A DNA stretch of 64,000 bases, from NCBI GenBank assembly GCA_961205875.1, contig OY540814.1, forward strand, positions 10,274,993 through 10,338,992, written 5' to 3'. Origin of the DNA: Sialis fuliginosa. Its lineage: Eukaryota; Arthropoda; Insecta; Megaloptera; Sialidae. A program made the position numbers and the translations under genes. Positions 48,873-59,925 of this stretch are shown one piece after another (position 1 is the first letter of the stretch; the number at the start of each line of letters is the position of its first letter). The notes below the pieces were generated by a model. That model had not been told where the DNA came from, did not search any database, and saw only the letters and a program-made list of their open reading frames with translations.

Positions 48873-49823
48873 TTTATATGCAAATGTAATATGTATGTGT
48901 ATGAACACAACATAAATTACAATTAAATACCGTTTTAATAATACACATGTATTAAGATGTACAAGTATTTACAATAGGTAGGTAAACACTACGAAAATGA
49001 TAAATGAGAAAATAGAATCTACATATTATGTATTTTGATATGTATGTATAGACAAATATCATACGTTAATCTTGAGCAATAATTATTATAACTTTGATGG
49101 ATTTCACATTTACACTGAGACTTGGTGAAAGTTAAATTGCTTCGTTATATCTAAATATTATTAAACATACTTCACCATATGTTACTTTGATATTTAGGTA
49201 ATTATATATACCTTACTAATATTTGTTTTAAGAAAATATACTCTAGAGGAAAGTAATATTTTAAGTATGATGATTATGTGACTAATCATTTTATTTAAAA
49301 AAGAAAAATAGGACTTTTATGAAAAAACTGACAGAATAAATATACCTATGTAAGTGACTAATATTTTATTTTATTTATAAGTCTCCTAAGCACTGGGTTT
49401 CGTATTTTTTTTATACCATACTGCTTCATAATTCCTATGTGATTGTAGAATGAAATCCATCACAATTTATAAAATCTCTTGTGCTCTTATATGATACCGA
49501 AATTAATTTCAAATAGGTAGGTAAAAGGAATTTTGTAATTTTAGATATGTCAAAACAACGCGTCTTCAAAGGGAATTTAAATCCATTACTTGGATTAGAC
49601 TTGTATTGTAAAGTAGAGAATATTTTATTAAAATACATACGATTATATAGAACAGAATTTATAAATGGTTTAATTAAAACTTTTAATAGTGATATAGTAT
49701 TTGAAATATCTTTACTATGTAAGATACCTTTGGGATATGTACAATACTATTTAAAATAATTAAATGTTTCGAGATATTAATCCTTAAGAGAACTTCACAT
49801 TTTATATCATTAATCCTCTAGAT
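48873..49823. other. Gene-free AT-rich stretch
   Basis: Two overlapping short frames on opposite strands at 49435-49759 have no recognisable features. No gene is called. Confidence 0.35.
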
Positions 49824-50121
49824 CAGTGGTCTACAAACTGTGGGGTTCCGGGAATCAAAATAAAAATTCGAAAAAATATTATAAAGCACTCACTTTATTA
49901 ACTAAAAAATATAAATTTTACTTGTAGTATACTTTTTTTGTAGTTATATTTGAAAATTAATACATCCCAATAAATAACTAGTGTTCGTAAGATAGCTATG
50001 TGTGAGTTTTTCTGCTTTTATGGCTAATCCCAATAGCATAAATATTATAGAGATAGAGCGGTTCGACGAAAAAAACTTATAATTCTAAGGGTTCCGTGAG
50101 TCGACAATTTGAAGACCACTG
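49824..50121. mobile_element. hAT MITE, 298 bp
   Basis: CAGTGGTCTACAAACTGTGG at the left and TTTGAAGACCACTG at the right are classic hAT tips. Both are followed inward by the GGTTCCG(G/T)GA-type motif. The 8-bp flanks CTCTAGAT and CGCTAGAG match at six of eight bases, fitting an aged hAT target duplication. Confidence 0.8.
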
Positions 50122-51325
50122 CGCTAGAGTAGAGAGTTATCTTATACTCTCCTGCGTTCTGGTATTGATCAAAAACTCTTAGAAGGTCAGGAATAAAATT
50201 TTTTAAATAAAAATAGTGTGAAAAAATGTTGTTAGTGCAAGTTAATTATAACTTAAATATAATATAATTTACATTTTATTTATCAATATGTAAATTCTAT
50301 TAAATATTTATTTTTGTGTCAATAGTAGCCATTAATAAATAGCTATTAGTAAAACCTACTATGATCAAGATTAGGTAGGGTGATATTTCGACATCTACGC
50401 GAAATACGCCAAGCAGTCGACTATTTAATTAAAATCGACCAAAAATTATATTTCCTTAATTTCTTAAGATTTTAGATAATATAAAAAGCATTTATTTTTT
50501 GTCGGTTTTGGCATCATTTAAAATGCACATAGGTACATTCTGGTAATACCTAACTATAAAACAACTTTCATCAGATGAGGATAACTGATAGGATAAGAAA
50601 ATACCCTGGGGTAATCAAGACAGAAGACATTTACGAGACCCCTATAATCACAGTTTTATGTATTGAATCACAGAATAGGTTCTAAATCTTTCTTATTCTA
50701 TATTTCCTAAGGTGCGCACAGATTATCCCCTGCTCGTGGAAATACAAGTGAAAAAAAATCACGAATGCATAATATTTCGCCAGTGTTCTACATTGAAACA
50801 GCGCATCGCCGATTCGGATAAAAATTATTTTATAAATATCTCTTAGTCCCTTAATTATAATTCAAAAATAAATCTTTACAGCGTGACTTCATTCTTGAAA
50901 AAAAATCTTTTTTAATGTTGTCTTCCGAAATCGAAAAAATGGAACACTGAAATCAACACAGTCTGCCTGTCTGTCACAGCCTTGTAACTACTAAAGCGGT
51001 TGAACAGAAAGCCGAGATTTAGCATAATTTTAGTAATGGGTGAACCAATAATTGACTCGAGTTAAAAAAATAATTCTTTTAATTTTTGCCAAGTGGGATA
51101 TCAAATGAGAACTGACGATTCAAATAATTTAAATATGTAGGTAAACGTTTTGTAATTAGTAAAATATTCGTAAAGCAAATTTAAAAAAAAATCAAAAAAA
51201 TATTTTGTCGTCTGCCCATTGCCTATTATATTCACAAGTACAATTAAAAAAAAGCAATATTCCAATAAATTGAAGAACTATACGATACGAAAATAATATT
51301 AAATAATATTTTAGAACGAATTTAA
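50122..51325. other. Gene-free stretch
   Basis: Near 50960 the text GTCTGCCTGTCTGTCACAGC followed by a 'TAACTACTAAAGCGGTTGAAC' type phrase resembles degraded retroelement untranslated sequence common in insect genomes. No gene. Confidence 0.35.
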
Positions 51326-52202
51326 GGGGTTACATCTAATATATTAACTAATTTTTGACATTTTTTTATTGACTTAAATGATATACAAACATTCTAAAAA
51401 TGATATTCAAAAGGAATTAGAAGCGAACAATTTATTTTTATTTTTAGAGCACACATTCCAAAGTGTCTCAAAATGAACGAAACATCCTAGATGGTGAAAG
51501 TGGTGAAAAATGATTGATAATGAATATATGGTAATGTAAAGGCCACCGTAATTGGGTCTCAAGCCAAAACAAAAGCAAAATAAGCAACCGAAAACCGCCA
51601 AACCGACATAGTCTTGAAAAAATGTCGAAACTAACGTCAACGTTTGCATGTAGTAAATCAGTTTTCAAACATTGAACTCATTTTTATCGAAACCACGTTT
51701 TTAAAAAGTGCGAAAAACGTATCATGGCCATTTTCCATCCGATCGACTTGAAATTTTATCTGTAACTCGAAGTATACACGATTTTTAAGATTGATTAACA
51801 ATTACGATTTTTATAAACAATTGAAGGTTGTTTTTTTCGTCATAAACGCGATTTTTTTGTTCAAAGTGGTACAAAATTTGCAAAAATTGATATTTTTTAA
51901 TAATCGTGTGTAATTCGATGGGAAAACTCATGTAAATAATGATTAAAATTTTGTTGTTGTTCTGGATGTTGATCCATGGATGTTCAGTTTACCGCAGTGG
52001 AGCACATAACAAAAAATATGCACTCAATGTAGCAACGCTAAAGTCACCATTTTGTTTTATATTTTATAAAAAAAAAATTTTTTTGTATATTTTGAGACAT
52101 ACAATAAACCCCCAAAATTTCATTTCATTGCTTTTTTTATTATTCTCAAAAAAATACTAATAAAGTCTCACTAAAGTTGCGATTACAATGACATGTAACC
52201 CC
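51326..52202. mobile_element. TTAA-flanked element, 877 bp
   Basis: TTAA (51322-51325 and 52203-52206) flanks GGGGTTACAT at the left and ATGTAACCCC at the right. The inside has only short open frames (51407-51668 minus, 51939-52160 plus) without transposase motifs. The TTAA target suggests piggyBac-type mobilisation. A TA-target element with TTAA-containing tips is an alternative. Confidence 0.6.
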
Positions 52203-52206
52203 TTAA

Positions 52207-52719
52207 CGCCAGTTACCTATTTGTAAAAAAAAAGTATTTCTAATTGATATTAGATATAAGAATATATACCCGTACATACATAGAAAATTAAACTAGCTAT
52301 TCAAAACAACTATTCAACATTTAATAAACACATTTTCACGGCAATACCATAATATAAAATATCATCATCTAAATTTCATCACATACAGCCACTCCTATTT
52401 CATCTCCAGAATTAATATCCGCTAGTTTGGTTTTGAATTCAAAACCAGTCATAAGTCCACAATCTTATAGTAGATAGCGCATAGGCATATTGAAAATATA
52501 AAAACAGATTGAGATGGGGCGAACCGGTACGAATATAGATGCGATAATATGATGACAAGACTCATTTACATGTCGGATTCAGCACAAACACACCCACATA
52601 TGTGACCACTCACAAATGTGTTGTACGAGTATGTATGTATGTACAGAGAGGAGTGTAAAAAATATACAAAAAAAAAACTAGTATGATTTTTTATCTTTAA
52701 AGTTTTAAACATCAAGTTT
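52207..52719. other. Gene-free stretch
   Basis: No gene or repeat with defined ends is seen. Confidence 0.35.
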
Positions 52720-52830
52720 GTTAAGGAGCGTCCATTAATTTCGTAGTGGAGGTCCGTAAAATACAATGAATCTTTATGTAGTGGGTGGGGGGGGGGGGGT
52801 CCAAAACGTTCCTTATGTAAGGTGTTTTTT
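52720..52830. repeat. Truncated MITE end with a poly-G tract
   Basis: TTAAGGAGCGTCCATTAATT is followed by a run of about 13 Gs and TCCAAAACGTTCCTTATGTA, a layout of common insect MITE ends. No inverse end was found nearby. Confidence 0.4.
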
Positions 52831-53800
52831 AAACAAATTTCGGTTGTAAAAATTTTTTTCATATATTTTTAATAAATGTAATTTGCTGCTATACAATACT
52901 ATACACATACATTAAAAAAAATTGATTTGATATCCATAATGATGAATTTTAATGAAAATATAATAAACTGACGTCTAGTGGTTGTCATTTTAAATTGTTC
53001 AAAAAAATGTTGTCTATGAAACGCGAGCATTCAAAATGGATACAACGATACCTCATTTGTTAAAATCGGCCATAAAAAATTAGAATCTTCATTTCGGGTT
53101 CGCGTAGTCAGGTTAAATTATGGATAGTAAGTTCGACATCAACATGGGTATCGCCAGATAACCCAGCTAGTGTAATATTAATATTGCAATTGAAAGTATT
53201 TTAAACATAAACAAGGTATAAAGAAATATACATGTTAATAATACTAGCCAGAAAAGTTAATAAAAATGCGTACTTTAAATAAATCAATACAAACATCTGC
53301 AAAGTAAAAGCACAGTGCTTCCTCATCATACTAAATTCACCAAAGGTAGTTAATTATTGAACAATTTAAATTTTAAAAAACGATAGTGTTCAGATAAATT
53401 GCCTGGCATTGCTCAACCATTTAATTTTTATACAATTTTATTTAAAACTATTAGTTTTTATGCTATCATCTAAATGAAAAAAGTAAATACCTATCAATTT
53501 AAAAAAAAAATGACGGTTTTTTAAAACAAATTAAGATAAATCTTTGTAAGGGAATATTTTACAACAAACCTTATAGACCTATATTTTAGGAAATCCAATA
53601 CTGTACAAATAATTCTATAAAATTTTCACGTAATATGTGTCGTTCTTGAAATATCTTGTAAAAATAAATATAATGTTTCAGTAATTTCGTACAGTTTGGT
53701 TTCTTTACTCGTGGCTGTATATTCATAAAACACACCGACACATTGACAAAATGTAAATGGGTAGTTGACGGGTTGTGGACAAGCATTGATACTCAAATGA
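52831..53800. other. Gene-free AT-rich stretch
   Basis: No gene is seen. The frame at 53586-53786 is unsupported. Confidence 0.35.
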
Positions 53801-53950
53801 TGTCCTCCTTTGGTGTCGCGCTACTTCATGTTTGCATAAACAGGCCCGGGTTCAAGAGCTGTCGCTATCTACTCCGCTTCCAATGATATTGTAGTTAAGA
53901 AAGGATTTTGCAAGAGTAATGCAGTTCCTCTGCCAACTAGGATTTGAGTA
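53801..53950 (+). repeat. Candidate tRNA-derived SINE head
   Basis: TGGTGTCGCGCT (53811) resembles a tRNA-type A box and GGTTCAAGAGC (53849) a B box. The two are 38 bp apart, within the range for RNA polymerase III internal promoters. CCCGGGTTCAAG is typical of tRNA-derived SINEs. No full tRNA cloverleaf is formed, and no 3' tail or second copy was found. Confidence 0.4.
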
Positions 53951-54833
53951 GATTTGTTTTTCTATTTTCATGACGATGCGACTTTACTGATTTTATTTTT
54001 ATTTTGATTGATTATATTTATTAAATTGTATAATTATTAATTAATTATTATTGAATAGGCAATTCATAATGTGAAAATATATAAGATGTTCTATTTGAAA
54101 TTTTTGAAAAAAAATTAAGTTCAGAGTTTTGATACATTCTGTACAAAGAATACAATTTTGTAAATGCTTGATGTAATATCGCAATAAAAGAGCATATGCC
54201 AAAACTATTTTTAGCAGAAAACAATAATGTTTTTGTTGTAATTACAAAATTACAAAGTGTTGAAAATAGCCCAAAAGAATAAATGCTTTTAGATTATCAG
54301 TTAAAAAAATATACTTTGTATTTAAAAATATATAACTTTGATTTGTAACGCACTTATGGGACACTCTATATAAATGTTACTATTTTAAAAATGTGCTGCT
54401 TGTCTATCCTGACAACTTTTGTATTTAAAGTTGTCTTCCATTTGTTATAATAAATGAAATATAGAACTTTGACACAGTCTTGGGACATCAGTATGTTATA
54501 CTTAAGTAATCTTTTTGATTTAAAATCATATTTTAAAATTTTTATATTTGTAAGAATTTTTTTTCTTTTAACGCATATATTTAAATAATGTGATTTTAAA
54601 AATAAAACGAATTTCAAAAACGTGGAGAGATAAAAATATTAACAGAATATAAAACATAAGCCATCAATATTTTTTATAAAAAAGAATATTATAAAATACA
54701 TATATACGAACACGTGTAAAAAAATCATGTTTTACATTATTTTCAATTCTCATGTTCTCTAACGCAGACAAAAAATATTACGTTGACTATATTTTTTGTC
54801 GATTCAATTTTTCTCTAAACAGAAGAGAAAAAT
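53951..54833. other. Gene-free AT-rich stretch
   Basis: No gene is seen; the frame at 54366-54617 is lysine-, leucine- and isoleucine-rich as expected from A/T-only sequence. Confidence 0.35.
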
Positions 54834-54998
54834 ATGTTGAGAAAACTAAAAGCACTTGCTGCGGCTAAATTTATTTCCACCGTCTCCTTGTTTGGTCTTT
54901 TTTATCCTGCATATTGTGATCCATCTTGTACCACATTGGATATCAATCCTTACTGCTGGGAGACTCAACCCTTGAATAATATGTCCTCTAGAGCTTAG
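54834..54998 (+). CDS. Possible small secreted peptide, 54 aa
   Basis: The ATG at 54834 opens a 54-codon frame in a GC-richer patch. The start MLRKLK is basic, followed by a hydrophobic core at residues 7-27 (ALAAAKFISTVSLFGLFYPA). A plausible signal cleavage is near AYC-DP (after residue 28). The mature remainder is about 26 residues with cysteines at 28, 32 and 41 and one tryptophan. There is no recognised family, no polyadenylation signal close by and no second exon identified. It may be a first exon, a small effector-like peptide or a chance frame. Placed between AT-rich gene-free stretches. Confidence 0.3.
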   Translation: MLRKLKALAAAKFISTVSLFGLFYPAYCDPSCTTLDINPYCWETQPLNNMSSRA

Positions 54999-55319
54999 AG
55001 GACCGAGCTTTTCTTAAAATTATTCGCAGATTTCAAACGACCGTCCGGTTTGGATACTGCAATGTCCATATGTACCGCCCTTTTGACTTGACGTCGAATA
55101 ATATTGACATATATTTATCTGCCTGTTTGTCAGATATCCACATATTAAATTTTTTTGTGTTTGTTTTAACAAAAAAATGACTATTTTATTCTTCAATAAA
55201 CGTAAAGTTTATTTTTATGGTAGAAAAAATTGACTAGAAAATAAAGTTTTGTATTAAATATTTTTTGTGTTATTTTAAAACAAATAAATAGAATCAATAG
55301 GTTTGCTTAATGCATAATG
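54999..55319. other. Gene-free stretch
   Basis: GC-richer to about 55090 (ACGACCGTCCGGTTTGG), then AT-rich. Nothing recognised. Confidence 0.3.
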
Positions 55320-56047
55320 CATATGTTACCGGTTAAGTATGCAATTTAGGCATTCAATATATTTCCTTGAAATTCTATACAATGTCGAACGATTTCAGGC
55401 AATATATGAAATATTTTTCTAATAGAAATTTATTATAGAATACCTAGGTATTTTATAGAATGCCTAGATAATATAAAGAACTGTATTAAATAAATATTAT
55501 AATATATTATTAAATTAAAACAGATAGATATTATTTAATTAATTTTACAGATTTGTATTAAGTAAAATTTAAGTCCTTTATTGTTAAAATAACAAAATCA
55601 CATAACCAATATTGGAACATTTGTTATTTATTATAATAAATAAAATAAAATATTAGTTCAGACGCATGTTAAATATGAATTAAAAATGTTAAAATAAAAA
55701 ATGTATAGAAACTTTATATATTATTTAATCATTTATTAACATATTAGTCCAGATATGTATTAAGTAAAATTAATAACACCTTATTATTAAAATAACAAAT
55801 ATAAAAATTATATATTCAATTCAGTCAAATATTTGTTCAGATACGTATTATGTGAGATTTAGGGCCCTTAACCCTATTTATGTTTAAATTTCATACATTG
55901 CCGGCTATCAGTTAGATAATCTATACAGTGCCTAAAAAATGTATATAATTAAATTGATTTTATACATTGCTTGGTGATTTTAGGTATTTAATAGAATACC
56001 TAGGAATTCTATAAAGTGCCGGATTTCACACATTGCCGGTAACATAT
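55320..56047. mobile_element. Inverted-repeat element with internal tandem repeats
   Basis: The tips CATATGTTACCGG and CCGGTAACATATA are inverse. Further in, GAATACCTAGGTATT lies near 55439 and AATACCTAGGAATTC near 55996. Between them a degenerate unit starting CAGAT(T/A)(T/C)GTATTAAGT recurs at 55548, 55659, 55750 and 55838, about 90-110 bp apart. Tip-like fragments occur near 11912. No protein is encoded. Confidence 0.6.
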
Positions 56048-56151
56048 ATAATATATAATTTGATAATAGCATTCAACTTTGCATGGTGCTAATTTAAAGT
56101 TTGGTGTTTCAGATTAAAAATAATAATGTGATTTTTTTAAACTGACAGTTA

Positions 56152-57773
56152 TAGTGCGAGAGCTGATGACATATTTTTCTGCCCCATCTGAGCACTAGGT
56201 AGACTTACGGAAATCGTTTATTTATATGTTGTACATCATGGGAAAAATAGTCCCAACCCCCACACCCGGGGATAAAAAGGTTTAATTCCTTAGTGAACAT
56301 GTAAAGAAAAAGTGCATTTTTGCCCCATGTGAGCACTAATAAAATCACCACAGGGAGTTAGTTTATGAAAAGTTAGATAGTGAAAGTGCAATGGGCAGAC
56401 GCGTAGGGTGGGGATAAGGGGCAGGCAGACGCACTCAAAGATGCAATATTTTTTTTGAAAATTGCCCCATTTGAGCATTGATGAATTTTGGAGGGATGGA
56501 AGTTTTTGATCTGTAGATGATCAAAAAAACAAAGGCAGACGCGTAGGATGGGGATAAGGGACGGGCAGACGCGCTCAAACATGTAATTTTTTTAATGAAA
56601 ATTGTCTCATTTGAGCATTGATGAATTTTTTGAAGGATGACAGGTTTTGATCTGTAGATGACCGAAAAAACACAGACAGACGCGTAGTGTGGGGATAAGG
56701 GTTGGGCAGACGCAATTGAAAGTGTTATCCTATTTTTTTAACTGGGTTGTTTTGTAATTATTTTTTTTGCTTGAAGTTGTCCGCAATGACTCTCTGGATA
56801 ACACATTAGTTCTTTGAAAACACATTTGTTTACCCCCAACTAACACGAAAAGGAAAAATTTCATTAATATGAAAATTTAAAAAAAAAAATTAAACGTGTA
56901 AAAAAGTAGGCGCTGAAATTTGTTTTTATTATATTTTGATTATATTCTTCTTATTCTGTGTAATAAACAAAAAACAAAAAATAAATAAATAAAACAGAAC
57001 TCTTTGGGATTCGAACTCAGGACCTTGGGACTTTGAGTTTTATAAATTTACACATTTCAGCAAAACGGTACTTAACATCAAAAAAACTACAAGAGACATA
57101 TTTTCTTCTTACTTAGATGATTCTAAAACATATTTGATATCATCGGTGGAATATTTAGTACCGAAGATACAATGTTTTTAAAAATTTTACAACCCTTTGC
57201 CACTTTCAATTGCGTCTGCCCTCCCCTTATCCCCACACTACACGTCTGCCTATGTTTTTTCGGTCATCTACAGATCAAAACCTGTCATCCTTCAAAAAAT
57301 TCATCAATGCTCAAATGAGACAATTTTCATTAAAAAAATTACATGTTTGAGCGCGTCTGCCCGTCCCTTATCCCCATCCTACGCGTCTGCCTTTGTTTTT
57401 TCGATCATCTACAGATCAAAAACTTCCATCCCTCCAAAATTCATCAATGCTCAAATGGGGCAATTTTCAAAAAAAATATTGCATCTTTGAGTGCGTCTGC
57501 CTGCCCCTTATCCCCACCCTACGCGTCTGCCCATTGCACTTTCACTATCTAACTTTTCATAAACTAACTCCCTGTGGTGATTTTATTAGTGCTCACATGG
57601 GGCAAAAATGCACTTTTTCTTTACATGTTCACTAAGGAATTAAACCCCTTTATCCCCGGGTGTGGGGGTTGGGACTATTTTTCCCATGATGTACAACATA
57701 TAAATAAACGATTTCCATAAGTCTGCCTAGTGCTCAGATGGGGCAGAAAAATATGTCATCAGCTCTCGCACTA
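56152..57773. mobile_element. Foldback element with tandem-repeat arms, 1.62 kb
   Basis: The outermost TAGTGCGAGAGCTGATGAC is mirrored at the right end, and TTA flanks both sides (56149-56151, 57774-57776). Each arm is about 590 bp and the two are nearly identical. Each is made of about four degenerate units: the motif GCCCCAT(C/G/T)TGAGCA(C/T)T starts at 56181, 56322, 56464 and, as GTCTCAT, at 56604, spaced 140-142 bp. GGGGATAAGGG and GGCAGACGC recur with the same period. The spacer (about 56735-57205) has no open frame. It holds the minus-strand B-box-like GAGTTCGAATCCC. Mirrored open frames in the arms are by-products of the repeat. The TTA target recalls PIF/Harbinger; the architecture recalls foldback transposons such as Drosophila FB or Galileo. 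Confidence 0.85.
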
Positions 57774-57776
57774 TTA

Positions 57777-58364
57777 TTTAATTTCATACATATACAAAAT
57801 AATTCACGTACTGTACTTATTCTAAAATTGTTTCGTTTAAAAAAAGACTGCGCATCCTTGGTAAAGGTAATCAACTAAAATAATCTGTTGATTGGAAGTT
57901 TATTTCACTATTTAGTTCAATAACAAATCTAAACAATTTTAATTGTATAAAAATGATTTAAAAAAAGTATATAGTTTCACCTAGTTTATAACTATAACAT
58001 ACTCTACAAAACTTAAAAGCAGTGTTTAAGTTCATGACAACTAACAGTAAGGGGTTGTGCTGGTTTTTTATTTTACCCCCATTCCGTTTCACTGAAACCT
58101 CCATACAGCTATCGTAAACATTGTACCTATTGTACCGGGATAAAGTTTTAACTAGTTTTGCCTTGTAGTTCGATATAATACGCAGTGGCGGGAACAATAA
58201 TCTTCAATATGGGGTCACGTCAAAGATCATAAACAAGCAGAATTAAAATCTAATACTTAAAAAAAATCATTGTTTTTTTTTAATGAGTTCGTATTCTATT
58301 GTGACTCATATTGCTTCGCTAGAAAATATATGTAACATGTTAGAGATTTTTAATTAAACTATTA
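57777..58364. other. Gene-free stretch
   Basis: A minus-strand frame at 57958-58197 has no recognisable features. Nothing else seen. Confidence 0.35.
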
Positions 58365-58368
58365 TTAA

Positions 58369-58555
58369 CCCTTTCGCGGACACATGATTTTTTGAAAACG
58401 GTTGCAAAACGTCACTAGTGATATTTTGAGTTCTAGACTAGATATTTGAATTCGGATTTTTGTTTTTCCACAATCTTTTTACGTCGGCATATGCCGACAT
58501 GTTCCAATTTAAGCCTCTTTTATTGTCGGCCTATGCCGTCGTGTCCGCGAAAGGG
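58369..58555. mobile_element. piggyBac-like MITE, 187 bp
   Basis: TTAA (58365-58368 and 58556-58559) flanks perfect inverse tips CCCTTTCGCGGACAC and GTGTCCGCGAAAGGG. Near the right end GTCGGCATATGCCGAC is a perfect palindrome and GTCGGCCTATGCCGTC a near copy. This is the cleanest TTAA-flanked element in the window. Confidence 0.85.
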
Positions 58556-58559
58556 TTAA

Positions 58560-58984
58560 TCTACTAAATAAACTTTAAATTGGCCTAATTTTTTAAATTC
58601 CAATATCTCAATAAAGTTTTTTATTATTTTATATTTAAGTAAGTTTTATATCAAAGTCTATCTCTTCTTGATTCCAAGTTTTTTATTTGTAAATGGTACA
58701 AAGCAAAGGTGTCTATATTCTTTTATCCATCTATACTGTTAAGAAAAAAAATGACTTTTTTACGTTAAACTATGTCTAAAATCATTTAAAAAAATACATT
58801 AGGTACTTAAATTGTAATATTAGGGATACTTTCATAACCGCGTTTAAATCAAATCGATCAATTAAAATTGGCCGAAAATCGTTTTTTTATAAAATAAGAA
58901 TGTTTAAAAAAATTAAATAAAATAAAGTGTGTTTTTGAATTTGATTAATTAAAAGTAACAATATTTTTATATTTTTTCATCAGA
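58560..58984. other. Gene-free AT-rich stretch
   Basis: Nothing recognised. Confidence 0.35.
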
Positions 58985-59209
58985 ATATTATCATCACAAT
59001 CTATAAAAAATACAACTCGGCACTGTTTGTGAACTGGTGCGAAATCTTGTTAAACAAAGATTTCAATAATAACAAAACGTTAACTTATTTGAATTCCTTG
59101 AATTGTCAGCTTTCATTAAATACTCTACTCACTGAAACGAGAAATCCCTGAATTTGCATGAAAATTGCACCGTGTAACTTTAAATCCACGTAAAAAAGAG
59201 ACCATACTG
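58985..59209 (-). mobile_element. pogo-like element fragment
   Basis: It ends in CGTAAAAAAGAGACCATACTG before TA, the inverse of the start at 45144. AATACAACTCGGCAC at its other side matches the inverse of 45244-45258. The middle (AATTGTCAGCTTTCATT) recurs near 37680, so at least three family members are present. Confidence 0.6.
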
Positions 59210-59211
59210 TA

Positions 59212-59925
59212 TATGTATTTTTATACATATATACTTGTAATTAAATTTGCCTAATCAGTTACAATTAAAAATTAAGATTACATAGTATAGGAAATATTAA
59301 AAAGTCATTGTTTTGTAATCTATAATAAAATAAATTTTATAAAGGAATAAATATTCACTTATCGCGAAGTAAACCGAATAAAGAAAATCAAATAAAGGGT
59401 ATCTTAAGTCGTTCTTCCACCCATATAACGATAATCTTAGTTACGCCACTGATAATACGTATATAAGTTCTTGATAATATTCAGTATCGATTCTATATTC
59501 CTATATAACGATATGCCGCATTATGCCATTAATCACTGAGGCATTATTTATCTTCTTACATAACCCACGCATCTTCTCCTTCTGTGGCTTAACAGATGAA
59601 TTTCATATGCAAATAAAGAGATTCAGATAACCCTACGAATATTCCTTTGAGAACACGGACATAGATAATAGGGTTTTATCAAACTTTTTGTGTCCTCTTT
59701 CGGTTTCTTCTTCTTTCTTACAAAAATATATATTGTCTGTCTGTCCTGCTGTGTACAGCTTTGAGGATTTTGTTATTATATTCTTTATGATTATTTTTTG
59801 ATGGAATATTTTTTTGATGGTTTAATTTAAACAGCAAGAAAATTAAAAATGTAAGAAAAATTAAAGAGAATAAGGAGAGTAATGAGAGCTATCTAGTTAA
59901 AATGTATTATATACAGAGTGTCCCG
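59212..59925. other. Gene-free stretch
   Basis: No gene is seen. TACAGAGTGTCCCGTAAGC near 59921 resembles a transposon tip but its partner was not found. Confidence 0.35.

Noticed and set aside
53801-53900. A tRNA gene
   Set aside because: Only A- and B-box-like motifs are present; acceptor and anticodon stems cannot be formed, so a SINE remnant is the better reading.
55548-55850. CRISPR-like array
   Set aside because: The units are degenerate over their whole length with no unique spacers, and the window is eukaryotic.
56290-57635. Mirrored open frames of 62-97 codons
   Set aside because: They lie in the inverse arms of the foldback element and are identical by symmetry; no protein features.
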